Program-made: the position numbers and the translations under genes
Assembly (NCBI RefSeq): GCF_022760755.1
Contig: NZ_JAIVFP010000001.1
Location: 1,468,001 to 1,532,000, forward strand
DNA: 64,000 nucleotides
Reading direction: 5' to 3'
Source: Candidatus Rhodoblastus alkanivorans
GTDB taxonomy: Bacteria; Pseudomonadota; Alphaproteobacteria; Rhizobiales; Beijerinckiaceae
The notes under the pieces: generated by a model
Told to the model about the DNA's origin: nothing
Databases searched by the model: none
What the model saw: the letters and a program-made list of their open reading frames with translations, nothing else
Shown: positions 8,973-16,981 of the stretch, piece by piece
Layout of the letters: each line of letters opens with the position of its first letter
Numbering within the stretch: the first letter of the stretch is position 1

Positions 8973-8987
8973 TTGTGCGTCGCACAA
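8973..8987. promoter_or_regulatory. Perfect palindrome, possible operator
   Basis: TTGTGCG-T-CGCACAA is a perfect 7+1+7 inverted repeat, 112 bp before the MaoC start and just upstream of the candidate minus-strand sRNA. It could be a repressor site for either direction. The bound factor is unknown. Confidence 0.35.
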
Positions 8988-9099
8988 CAATTTCGGAATT
9001 TGCGATGCAGATATGCGACTAACGCATAGCTTGCTTTGCAAGATTGCCGCTATGCCCAAGCGCGCCTCCTGGGCCAGAATCGCGCCAAAGGAGGCAAGG

Positions 9100-10095
9100 A
9101 TGAGTCTGATTTTCTTCGAGGATTTTCAGGTCGGCGAGACCCGGGATTACGGCGACTGGCTGATTGACGAAGCCGAACTCCTCGACTTTTCGGCGGCTTA
9201 CGACGCCCAGCCCTTTCATCTCGACGCCGCGGCCGCGAAAAAGACCATTCTTGGCGGATTGGCGGCCTCGGGCTGGCAGGTTTGTTCGGCGCTCATGCGC
9301 ATGATGATCGACGCCTGGCTCAACGACAGTTCGGTCGTGGCCGGCATAGGCATAGAGGACAATCGCTGGCTGGCGCCGGTGCGGCCCGGCGACCGGCTGA
9401 CGGCCCAAACCACGACCGTCGAAAAGCGCGACTTGCGCTCCCGCCCCGACGCCGGCATCGCCACCTTCGCGACGTCGCTTCGCAACCAGGCGGGACAGGA
9501 GGTCATGACGCAGAGGATCGCGATGCTGTTCGGCCGTCGCGAGAAGCTTGTTTCGCCGGCCGCCGCCGCGCCCCGCCGCCCGCCCGCTTCCCCGCCTCCC
9601 GAGCGGATCGACGATCCGGCCGGCGCCATGCCCGAGGATTTTCCGCGCGCGCGGGTCGGGGCCTATGCGGAGTTGGGCGAAACGCTGTTCACGGCCGACC
9701 TAATCCGCGCTTATGCGCTGAAATACGACCCCGCGCCCTTCCATATCGACGAGGCGGCGGGCCGCGCCCATGTTCTCGGCGCGATGTCGGCCGCCGGCCT
9801 GCACACCGCCTCGTGCTGGATGAGCCATTTCGTCGCGGCGCGCCTGCGGCTCGGCCGATTGCAGAGCCGCGCCTCGCCGGGCTTCAGGGACATGCTTTGG
9901 CGCCGGCCGGTGCTGGTCGGCGATCTGCTTGCCTTTTCGACCCAGGTCGTCGCCAAGCGCGAAACCTCGAAGGAGGGTCTCGGCCTGATCACCAGCCGCA
10001 ATCTGGGGGTCAATCAGCGCGGCGAGGTCGCGCTCGAATTTTACGCTTCGGTTTTCGCGCCGATCGGCGACGAGCCTATTTCGCCGGCCATCTGA
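9100..10095 (+). CDS. Tandem MaoC-like hotdog protein (enoyl/hydroxyacyl thioester dehydratase-like)
   Basis: 331 residues from the ATG at 9100, preceded by AAAGGAGG at ideal spacing, so earlier in-frame starts are rejected. Two MaoC-type hotdog domains are visible. The N-terminal one (about 1-145) has YDAQPFHLDAAAA and GGLAASGW. The C-terminal one (about 190-331) has YDPAPFHIDEAAG and GAMSAAGLHT. Both keep the Asp...His hydratase-type motif (D-x-x-PFH-x-D), so both may be catalytic. Such proteins hydrate enoyl thioesters or mesaconyl-type substrates; which one is not clear here. The 3' end overlaps the convergent SGNH gene by 20 bp. Confidence 0.85.
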   Translation: MSLIFFEDFQVGETRDYGDWLIDEAELLDFSAAYDAQPFHLDAAAAKKTILGGLAASGWQVCSALMRMMIDAWLNDSSVVAGIGIEDNRWLAPVRPGDRLTAQTTTVEKRDLRSRPDAGIATFATSLRNQAGQEVMTQRIAMLFGRREKLVSPAAAAPRRPPASPPPERIDDPAGAMPEDFPRARVGAYAELGETLFTADLIRAYALKYDPAPFHIDEAAGRAHVLGAMSAAGLHTASCWMSHFVAARLRLGRLQSRASPGFRDMLWRRPVLVGDLLAFSTQVVAKRETSKEGLGLITSRNLGVNQRGEVALEFYASVFAPIGDEPISPAI

Positions 10096-11287
10096 AATCG
10101 TCGGCCCGGCCCGGCTGGACCGGCGAGGAATCCGGCGCCGCCCGCGCCGGGCCGGCGGGGGCGAGCGCGCCGCCAGGCGACAGAGCCGCGTCGGTCAGGC
10201 TTTCGACTTTTCCAGCGATCGGCTTCGGCGCCGGCGCGGCGGGCGCCGAAGCCTGCGGGGGCGCGGGCGTCGCCGGCTGGGCCGGGGTCGGCGCGGGATT
10301 GGCGGGAGTCTCCGGCGGCTTGAGTTTGGCTTCGAGAACTTTCCGGATTTCCGGCTCGACGAAATGCGCCGCCTTGCGGGCGCCGGTCTTGTTGAAATGA
10401 ACGCCGTCCGCGGAGCGCAGCCGGACGATCGCGCCGTTCACGTCCGGTCCCCAGGCGCGATAGGCGGAGTTTTCGTCGGAAAAAGCCTCCCAGAGATCGA
10501 CGAAATGGGCGCCCTGCGCTTCGGCATATTGACGGTCGATGTCGTTGAAGACCAAAGCGGCATTGGAAAGGGTCTGGCTGCGCATGATCGGAAGGCCGAC
10601 CCAGACCAGCGGGATGTTCTTGTCGCGGAAAATCCTGGCGAGTTCTTCAACCCTCTTGGCGTAAACATCGTTGAACGGTTTGCCGAGGGGTTCGAGTCCG
10701 CCCTTGGCGCCCTGCCGGAGCTTCTGATTGTCGTTGATGCCGATTTCGATCACCGCGACGTCGATATGCTGCGGGCCGTCGACCAGGGCCCTGGCGGCCG
10801 CGCGCCAGTCATAGAAATCGTCGCGCACCAGGCCGCTGTCCACCTTGGCCTTGTTGATGATCTCGACGCGCGGATCGCTGGCGAAGGCCTGGGCGAGGCC
10901 CTGAGCCAGCATATTGGCCTGGCTGTCGCCGATCACGGCGATGAAAAAACTGGGCGGCTGCTGCGGGCCTTGCATTTCGCCAAGCGCCTCGCGCTTCGCT
11001 GTCGCGCCGCTTCGCGCGCGCCGCGATTCCGATTCGGTCGAACTCGAAGCGGCGGGCCTCGTCAGGTTGTGGCGCCGCGGGCGCTGGCGCAGCCGCCGCT
11101 CGACGGGCGGATTCTCGCCGCGCGGCGTGAAGATGGAGCCGAAGAAATCGACGATGGAGTTCTGCGCCGCCGCCGCCGGCGCCCAGCCCGCCAGCAGAAC
11201 GAGCGCCACGAAGAGGCCGAACAGGATTTGGCGCGGCCGCGCATTTCGGGCCGGGCCGGGAGAGGGGAGGCGGCGAGCGATCGGCAT
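10076..11287 (-). CDS. DUF459 SGNH-type hydrolase, periplasmic/envelope
   Basis: 403 residues with an Arg-rich N-terminus, a hydrophobic segment (ILFGLFVALVLLAGW, about 23-37) acting as signal or anchor, a linker, then the SGNH domain. Block I is VIGDSQANMLAQGL (catalytic Ser), the block III-like region is EIGINDNQK, and the C-terminal Asp/His pair is in SADGVHFNKTG. The last 90 residues are Pro/Ala-rich. DUF459 proteins are envelope esterase/acetylesterase-like proteins of Hyphomicrobiales. The surrounding small membrane protein, DUF882 protein and L,D-transpeptidase, all on this strand, suggest a role in cell-wall modification; the substrate is unknown. Confidence 0.85.
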   Translation of the reverse strand: MPIARRLPSPGPARNARPRQILFGLFVALVLLAGWAPAAAAQNSIVDFFGSIFTPRGENPPVERRLRQRPRRHNLTRPAASSSTESESRRARSGATAKREALGEMQGPQQPPSFFIAVIGDSQANMLAQGLAQAFASDPRVEIINKAKVDSGLVRDDFYDWRAAARALVDGPQHIDVAVIEIGINDNQKLRQGAKGGLEPLGKPFNDVYAKRVEELARIFRDKNIPLVWVGLPIMRSQTLSNAALVFNDIDRQYAEAQGAHFVDLWEAFSDENSAYRAWGPDVNGAIVRLRSADGVHFNKTGARKAAHFVEPEIRKVLEAKLKPPETPANPAPTPAQPATPAPPQASAPAAPAPKPIAGKVESLTDAALSPGGALAPAGPARAAPDSSPVQPGRADDFRWPAK

Positions 11288-11348
11288 GACCCGATATTAG
11301 CCCATTCCGCTCGGCCGGGCGAGGGCCGCCCGATCTGTGCGCAAAGCC

Positions 11349-11549
11349 TCAAACAGGATCGGGGCCTTGCGCGGCCACAGCGGCCGCCGTCATCACCGGG
11401 CCCGGATTGATCGTCAGCGAAACCAGCCCGAGCGCGAAGGCGGCGAGAATGGAAAGGCGCAGCAATTGCCGCCATTGGCAGGCGGCGGGATTGCGGCGGG
11501 GACGACGGGCTTTGGCGAATTCGCGTGCGTCGATGGGATCAAGATTCAT
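11349..11549 (-). CDS. Small single-pass membrane protein, unknown function
   Basis: 66 residues from the ATG at 11549 (MNLDPIDAREFAKARR). A basic N-terminal half (ARRPRRNPAACQWRQ) is followed by one hydrophobic helix (LLRLSILAAFALGLVSLTI) and a short Ala-rich tail, which predicts an inner-membrane protein with a cytoplasmic basic end. It is 61 bp upstream of the DUF459 start on the same strand and could be its operon partner. No family recognised. Codon use looks coding, but it is short. Confidence 0.45.
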   Translation of the reverse strand: MNLDPIDAREFAKARRPRRNPAACQWRQLLRLSILAAFALGLVSLTINPGPVMTAAAVAAQGPDPV

Positions 11550-11663
11550 CGCTCGATTTCCCGGATGGAAAGGCGCGGCGAGGTCGCGCATTACGAACGT
11601 TAAAGCCGTATCGTTAACAGCGGATTAACCAAACGGATTGCGCGGCGATCGCGCGCAAAAGCG

Positions 11664-13304
11664 TCAGTCCGGCGTGAAGGAATTGGCGCTTAGGCGCGCG
11701 GCCTTTGACTTGAAGCCGGTCGGCGCGCCGTCCACGGCGGCGGCGCCCGAGAGGGCGTCCAATCTCGACGCGGCGCGCAAAGCCGGCGCGAAACCGGCGC
11801 GGACGGGGGGACGGGCGCGGCTTTGCCGCGTCGGCGCCGCCAGCGCCTCGATAGAGGCGCGGTCGAGGCGGGCGGGAGTCATCTCGCGAGCAACGGCCTT
11901 TACGGCGCGCTGTTCCGCCGCCTTGCCGCGCGCGGCGGCCCTGAGCGACGGCATGGGCGGGCGCGGCGGCGGCAGGGGCACGGCGCCCGCCGCGGTCGCC
12001 GCATAAGCGAGCGTCTCGGCGCCCGGCGCCGTCTCGGCGACGGAAGGCCGCAGTTTCAACGACCAACCAAGGGACGCGCCCGCTGCCGGGCCTCGCGTGA
12101 TCACATCGGGTAAAGCGGCGAGTTCGACGGGGCGCGGCGGCGGCAGGGGCGCGTCGGACGCGGCGAAGAGGTCGTCGGGACGGCGCGGCGGCGTCGGGAG
12201 ATCGAGGACCGGGGCGGGGGTCGCGGCCTCCGCCGTCTGTGGCGGCTCCGCGGCGGCGGGCCGGACGGGCGGCGTCGGAACGGCGGGCGCCTCCTGCGCC
12301 GCGGCGCGGGCGGCGGGCTCTTGCGCGGTAATCGCCTGCCGGCCGTAACCTCCGGCGTCGCCCGCGCCCATATAGGTTTCGCCGTGCGGCAGATTGGCTT
12401 CGGCGTCGGCCATCATCTGGCGCGGGGCGGGCGCCTCCGGCTGCGCCGTGGCGACGCGGGTCGGCGCCGGCGCGCGCTCGAGCTGGCGGTCCTCCTCCTC
12501 GTCCCGGCCGCCGCCGAACAGCTTGGCGAAGAAGCCGAAAATGCCGCCCGAATTGGCCTCGGCGACGGTCGGCGCCTGGCCGCCGCGCGCCATAATCTCG
12601 GCGCGGGCCTCTTCATAGCCGGGCAGCGTCTTGCCGTTGGAGGCGATAAAGACGGTCTTGCCGTCGGGGAAAAGCTTGGCCAGCTGGTCATAGCTCATGC
12701 GCGGCCAGTGGCGCACGCCGCCGACGTCGAGATGGACGAAATTGAGGGTGGGATAATAGCCGACGCCGCCGCGCTCCATGCGCATGCCGATCTCGCGCAG
12801 CTTTTCCATCGACAGGCCGGGAATGGTGGTGTCCATCGCCTTGCCGAGCATGTGCTGCGAATGTTCGGCCACCCGGTGCGAGCGGCGGCGCAGCATGGCG
12901 TTGGTCGCCGGGCAGCGATAGGCGGAAAGCACGATGATCGGATCGTCCGGACCCATGCGGCCGGCGCCGCGATAGGCTTCCCACAGCACGTCGAACAGCC
13001 GGGGGTCCATCTTGGTTTCTTCGTCGTTGCGCCAGTCGCGCAGGAACCAGTTCAGCTTTTGGAGCGTCGCCAGGTCGTAATGGCCGTTGACGCGGAAAGT
13101 CGCCGCGATCGAATCCTTGCGGTGCGCGTGATAGAGATAGAGCGTGCGGGTGTCGCCATTGGCGTCGGCGGATTCCAGCGCCCTGGGGGCCAGAAGGGCG
13201 AGAAGGCCGAGGGCGGCGACGCAGAAGCGCTTGCCGAAGGGCCGGGCAATGGCCAGCAGGGCCTGTTTCGCGGCGAATTTTGGCAAAAGCGAACGCGCTC
13301 CCAA
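11664..13304 (-). CDS. DUF882 (YcbK-type, M15-like) peptidoglycan peptidase with long disordered tail
   Basis: 546 residues. After a signal/anchor (about 20-45, FCVAALGLLALLAP) comes the DUF882 domain: TRTLYLYHAHRKDS, NWFLRDWRNDE, VLSAYRCPATNAMLRRRS, the zinc-ligand block RVAEHSQHMLGKAMD and NFVHLDVGGVRHWPRM. The His...Asp...His arrangement matches M15/YcbK metallopeptidases that cut peptidoglycan cross-bridges. The C-terminal 280 residues are low-complexity Pro/Ala/Arg sequence, probably disordered, with repeated PPPRP motifs. The start is uncertain: the TTG at 13304 gives the longest frame, and a GGGAG inside could serve a later TTG near 13283. It sits 222 bp downstream of the L,D-transpeptidase, its likely functional partner. 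Confidence 0.85.
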   Translation of the reverse strand: MGARSLLPKFAAKQALLAIARPFGKRFCVAALGLLALLAPRALESADANGDTRTLYLYHAHRKDSIAATFRVNGHYDLATLQKLNWFLRDWRNDEETKMDPRLFDVLWEAYRGAGRMGPDDPIIVLSAYRCPATNAMLRRRSHRVAEHSQHMLGKAMDTTIPGLSMEKLREIGMRMERGGVGYYPTLNFVHLDVGGVRHWPRMSYDQLAKLFPDGKTVFIASNGKTLPGYEEARAEIMARGGQAPTVAEANSGGIFGFFAKLFGGGRDEEEDRQLERAPAPTRVATAQPEAPAPRQMMADAEANLPHGETYMGAGDAGGYGRQAITAQEPAARAAAQEAPAVPTPPVRPAAAEPPQTAEAATPAPVLDLPTPPRRPDDLFAASDAPLPPPRPVELAALPDVITRGPAAGASLGWSLKLRPSVAETAPGAETLAYAATAAGAVPLPPPRPPMPSLRAAARGKAAEQRAVKAVAREMTPARLDRASIEALAAPTRQSRARPPVRAGFAPALRAASRLDALSGAAAVDGAPTGFKSKAARLSANSFTPD

Positions 13305-13526
13305 TTATTGTCTTCAGATCGGCCCGGACGCAAACTTAACGGAAATGGTAACGATTCCCTTGATGGAAATCATTTCCGACGCCCCGTCCGGGGCCGCTTC
13401 CTTAGCGCAACTGTCGCGGCGAAGCCACAGCTTGACAAAAAATCGGCGGCGCCCACGCTTTTTTGCCGCTTGTGGCGAAATTACCAAAATTCAAGGCAAT
13501 TTTGGGGCGGGATCACGATTGCGTGA

Positions 13527-15134
13527 TCAGCCGCGTTCGGATTTGCCGCCGAGCCCGAGCAATTCGCCCACTTTGCGGGCGTAGCCATAGACGTCGTCGA
13601 ATTGTTTCAGGTCGCCGGCATCGTCCACTGTCGCCGTGAAATAGACGATATGGATCGGCATCGGCTGAGGAAGCGTCACGCGCCGCTCGTGCGAGCCGAG
13701 CAGTTTCTTGATTCGCGCCTCGGTCCAGCCGTTTTCCGGCTGCAGCAGGTCCTCGGCCAGTTTGAAGGGCTGATCGACGCGCACGCAGCCGTGGCTGAAG
13801 GCCCGGCGCGAGGCCGAGAACAGGTTGCGCGTCGGGGTGTCGTGCATATAGACGGCGTAATCGTTGGGGAAGACGAATTTGATCCGCCCCAAAGCATTGC
13901 GTTCGCCCGGCGGCTGGCGGACGTGGATGCGGCCGTTGACCTCGGTGATGACATAGCCCTGGGCGCGCAAGGCCGCGAGATGCGGCATCATTTCGTTCCT
14001 GATGATCGACTGCGGCACGTTCCACGACGGATTGACGATGATATATTGGATCTTGTCGGAAAAGAGCGGCGTCGGCTTGTTCGGTTTGCCGGTGATGACC
14101 CGGACCGGCAGGACGAGGGTGTTGTTGCGATAGAGCCGGGCGGTGAATTCCGGCACGTTCACCATGATCCGGTCGGCGCCGAGGTCGCGCGGCAGCCAGC
14201 GCCAGAACTCCATATTGGTCAGGATTTCGTCTTCGAGCCGGGCGCTGCGCCGCGACCCGACTCTGGCGGCGTCGGTCATCCGCCGCCCATGGTCGGCCGA
14301 GGCGAGCTGGGCCATGGCGACGGGCTCGGCGCGCAGCTCCGCGAGCTTCGCCTTCAGGGCGAGATAGCCCGACTGCCGGGGATTGTAGCCTTCCAGCGTC
14401 CTGGCGGCGTCGTCCGACTTGCTGGTTTCATCCAGCGCCCGCGCGGCCGATACGACATCGGGCTTGGAGCCGATCAGCTTCGAAATCCGCGCCGGGTCGA
14501 TGCGGCCGCCGCTCGCCTGAAAGGCATAGGCCGCGACCGCTTGCGACAAAGCGACGTCGCCCAGCGCCAAAGCCTTGTCGGACCCTTCGCCGAGCGAAAA
14601 CACCCGATAGGCGCTCAGGTCGAGCCCGTCCTCGGGCGCGCGCTGCAACTGCTCGAATGTCGCGCGCGCCTGCGGCGTCCACTGGCCATGGTCGAGCCAG
14701 ACCGGCGCGTCGCCGCGGGCGGCGTAATAAGCGTCCACGGCGCGGCGAATCGCGCCCTCCTGCGCCGTCAGCCGCCCGGCTGCTCCCCGGTCGCGGGCGA
14801 CGGCGCCGCGAATGGCCTGGTTGATCGCCGGCTTGTTCGGACCCTGCGGCTCGGTCGAGACGATCCGAAACGCGGGGGCGGGCGCGGCCGCCGCCGGACC
14901 GGCGGCGCTCGATGGCGTTGGCGGCGCGGCGGGCTGGGCCGTGGACGGCGTGTCCGGCGCCGCCGCTGGTGTCGCGACCGGGGCAGCCGCGGGCGGCGTG
15001 GCGGCGGGATCGGCCACGGGCGCAGGCGCCGGGACCTGGGTTTGCGCCTGTGCGAAAGCCGCTCCGGCCACGATAAGCGCCGCGAGAGCGGCCGCCGTCC
15101 TTAACCTGGCGGCGGACGAGCCAAACGAGACCAT
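13527..15134 (-). CDS. L,D-transpeptidase, YcbB/LdtD type
   Basis: 535 residues from the ATG at 15134 (AAAGG eight bases upstream; a GTG five codons earlier is less likely). Signal peptide (AALAALIVAGAAFAQ), then a Pro/Ala-rich linker (about 25-95), a scaffold/peptidoglycan-binding region, and the YkuD catalytic domain. Catalytic Cys is in FSHGCVRVDQP, with the conserved His in MHDTPTRNLF. These enzymes make 3-3 cross-links in peptidoglycan or anchor outer-membrane proteins to it. A GATCACG-ATTG-CGTGATC inverted repeat overlaps the stop codon. It clusters with the DUF882 peptidase and DUF459 protein, suggesting a wall remodelling set. Confidence 0.92.
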   Translation of the reverse strand: MVSFGSSAARLRTAAALAALIVAGAAFAQAQTQVPAPAPVADPAATPPAAAPVATPAAAPDTPSTAQPAAPPTPSSAAGPAAAAPAPAFRIVSTEPQGPNKPAINQAIRGAVARDRGAAGRLTAQEGAIRRAVDAYYAARGDAPVWLDHGQWTPQARATFEQLQRAPEDGLDLSAYRVFSLGEGSDKALALGDVALSQAVAAYAFQASGGRIDPARISKLIGSKPDVVSAARALDETSKSDDAARTLEGYNPRQSGYLALKAKLAELRAEPVAMAQLASADHGRRMTDAARVGSRRSARLEDEILTNMEFWRWLPRDLGADRIMVNVPEFTARLYRNNTLVLPVRVITGKPNKPTPLFSDKIQYIIVNPSWNVPQSIIRNEMMPHLAALRAQGYVITEVNGRIHVRQPPGERNALGRIKFVFPNDYAVYMHDTPTRNLFSASRRAFSHGCVRVDQPFKLAEDLLQPENGWTEARIKKLLGSHERRVTLPQPMPIHIVYFTATVDDAGDLKQFDDVYGYARKVGELLGLGGKSERG

Positions 15135-15309
15135 GCCGGAGCCTTTCACGAAGAGGGGCCCGCGGATTTTCCCGCGCTCTCCCCTCTCAATTATATCAAG
15201 ATTATATCAAGTCGCGCCCTTGGTTAAATTCAACCGCCGCGCCGCCGCAATAAGCGATTTCAGCAAAATCGCCTGTGTCGCAAGAAGGCCACATCCTTCG
15301 ACGCGACGC

Positions 15310-16794
15310 TCATGCGGCGTCGGCGCCGTCGCCCGCGACATGCTCCGCTAGACCATATTCCTTCATCTTGCGGTAGAGCGTCGAGCGGCCGATGCCGAGC
15401 TTGCGCGCCATTTCCGACATCTGGCCGCGATAATGGGTCAGGGCGAAATGGATCGCCTTTTCCTCCAGCCAGTCGAGGCGGCGCACGTCGCCATTCTCGT
15501 CGAGAAGTTTGAGGACATTGGGGTCGCGCACCTCGACGCGCACGATCTCGCGTTGGATTTCGCGCTGGGCGACGGGCGGCGGCGCCGGCGGAACGCGGAC
15601 GTCGAAGCCCTCCACATGGGCGGCGATCTGGGGGAATTCCGCTACCGTCAGCTCGTCGCCGTCGGCGAGGACCACGGCGCGAAAAAGAGCGTTTTCGAGC
15701 TGGCGGACATTGCCGGGCCAGTCATAGGTCGAGAGCATGGCCAGGGCTTCGGCGGAGAGTCCGCGCAATCTCTTGCCCTCCTCGGCGCTGAAACGGGCGA
15801 GGAAGCGCCGGGCGAGGTCGGGAATGTCGACGCGGCGGGCCCGCAGCGGCGGGATGGAAATGGGGAAGACGTTGAGCCGGTAATAGAGGTCTTCGCGGAA
15901 GCGGCCCTGTTTGACGAGTTCGATGAGGTTCTGGTTGGTCGCGGAAATCAGGCGCACGTCGACGCGGACGGCTTTTCGCGCGCCGACGGGATCGATCTCG
16001 CCCTCCTGCAGGGCGCGCAAGAGCTTGACCTGGGTTTCGGGCGGCAATTCGCCGACTTCGTCGAGGAAAAGCGTGCCGCCGTTCGCTTCGACGAATTTGC
16101 CGATATGTTTGTCGGAGGCGCCGGTGAAGGCGCCTTTCTCATGGCCGAACAGGATGGACTCGACCAGATTTTGTGGCAAAGCCCCGCAATTCACAGTGAC
16201 GAAGGCCTTGCCGCGGCGGTCGGAGGCCCCCTGGATGGCGCGGGCCATCAATTCCTTGCCGACGCCCGATTCGCCCTCGATCAGCACCGCAATATTGGAT
16301 TTGGCCGCGCGCTCGCCGAGCCGGATCGCCCGCGCCATGTCTTCGCTGCGCGACAGAACGTCCCGGAACGTCATCTGGCCGGCGGCCCTGCGGCCGATGC
16401 GGCGGATTTCGCCTTCGAGCGCTTCGAAGCGCAGGGCGTTCTTGATCGAGATCTGCAAACGCTCGGCGCCGACCGGCTTGACCACGAAATCGAGCGCGCC
16501 GGCGCGCATGGCGGAAATCACCGCCTCGATCGAGCCATGGGCGGTCTGGACGATGACCGGTGTCGTCATCTTGAGTTCGCGCATCCGCGCCAGCACGCCC
16601 ATGCCGTCGAGGTCGGGCATGACGAGATCGAGAATGAGCAGATCGACCCTGGCCGCGTCGGGCGCCTGCATCCGCGCCAGCGCCGCCTCGCCGCCCTCGA
16701 CGCATTCCGTCTCGTAACCGAACCGGCGCACCATGGCTTCGAGCAGCCGGCGCTGGACGGGGTCGTCATCGGCGATCAAAACGGTCGAGATCAT
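15310..16794 (-). CDS. Sigma-54-dependent response regulator, NtrC family (orphan)
   Basis: 494 residues: receiver domain 1-125 (acidic pocket ADDDP, phosphoacceptor in LLILDLVMPD, Lys in DFVVKPVG), AAA+ domain about 145-390 (Walker A GESGVGKE, the sigma-54 contact loop GAFTGA, Walker B GTLFLDEVGE), and a C-terminal Fis-type HTH (MARKLGIGRSTLYRKMKEYG). It activates transcription at sigma-54 promoters after phosphorylation. No histidine kinase lies next to it, so the cognate kinase is elsewhere. The domain architecture resembles NtrC/NtrX/AtoC types; the target is unknown. The glnK and glnA promoters in this window are sigma-54 type, but nothing ties them to this regulator. Confidence 0.93.
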   Translation of the reverse strand: MISTVLIADDDPVQRRLLEAMVRRFGYETECVEGGEAALARMQAPDAARVDLLILDLVMPDLDGMGVLARMRELKMTTPVIVQTAHGSIEAVISAMRAGALDFVVKPVGAERLQISIKNALRFEALEGEIRRIGRRAAGQMTFRDVLSRSEDMARAIRLGERAAKSNIAVLIEGESGVGKELMARAIQGASDRRGKAFVTVNCGALPQNLVESILFGHEKGAFTGASDKHIGKFVEANGGTLFLDEVGELPPETQVKLLRALQEGEIDPVGARKAVRVDVRLISATNQNLIELVKQGRFREDLYYRLNVFPISIPPLRARRVDIPDLARRFLARFSAEEGKRLRGLSAEALAMLSTYDWPGNVRQLENALFRAVVLADGDELTVAEFPQIAAHVEGFDVRVPPAPPPVAQREIQREIVRVEVRDPNVLKLLDENGDVRRLDWLEEKAIHFALTHYRGQMSEMARKLGIGRSTLYRKMKEYGLAEHVAGDGADAA

Positions 16795-16981
16795 TCTCTT
16801 TCTTTCGTTCGAGCGGCGCGCCCGTTGCCTATATGCTGCGCGAATAGGGTAAATGCGATGTTAATGAGCGCCTCAAACGTCTCATTTCGGTTCAGGGCGG
16901 CGGTCCGGGTTGATCCCGGCGGGCCGTGGCCCAATATTGTGTTCCAATCTCAGAGCGATTCTCACAAAGGCTTGGCCCGCC

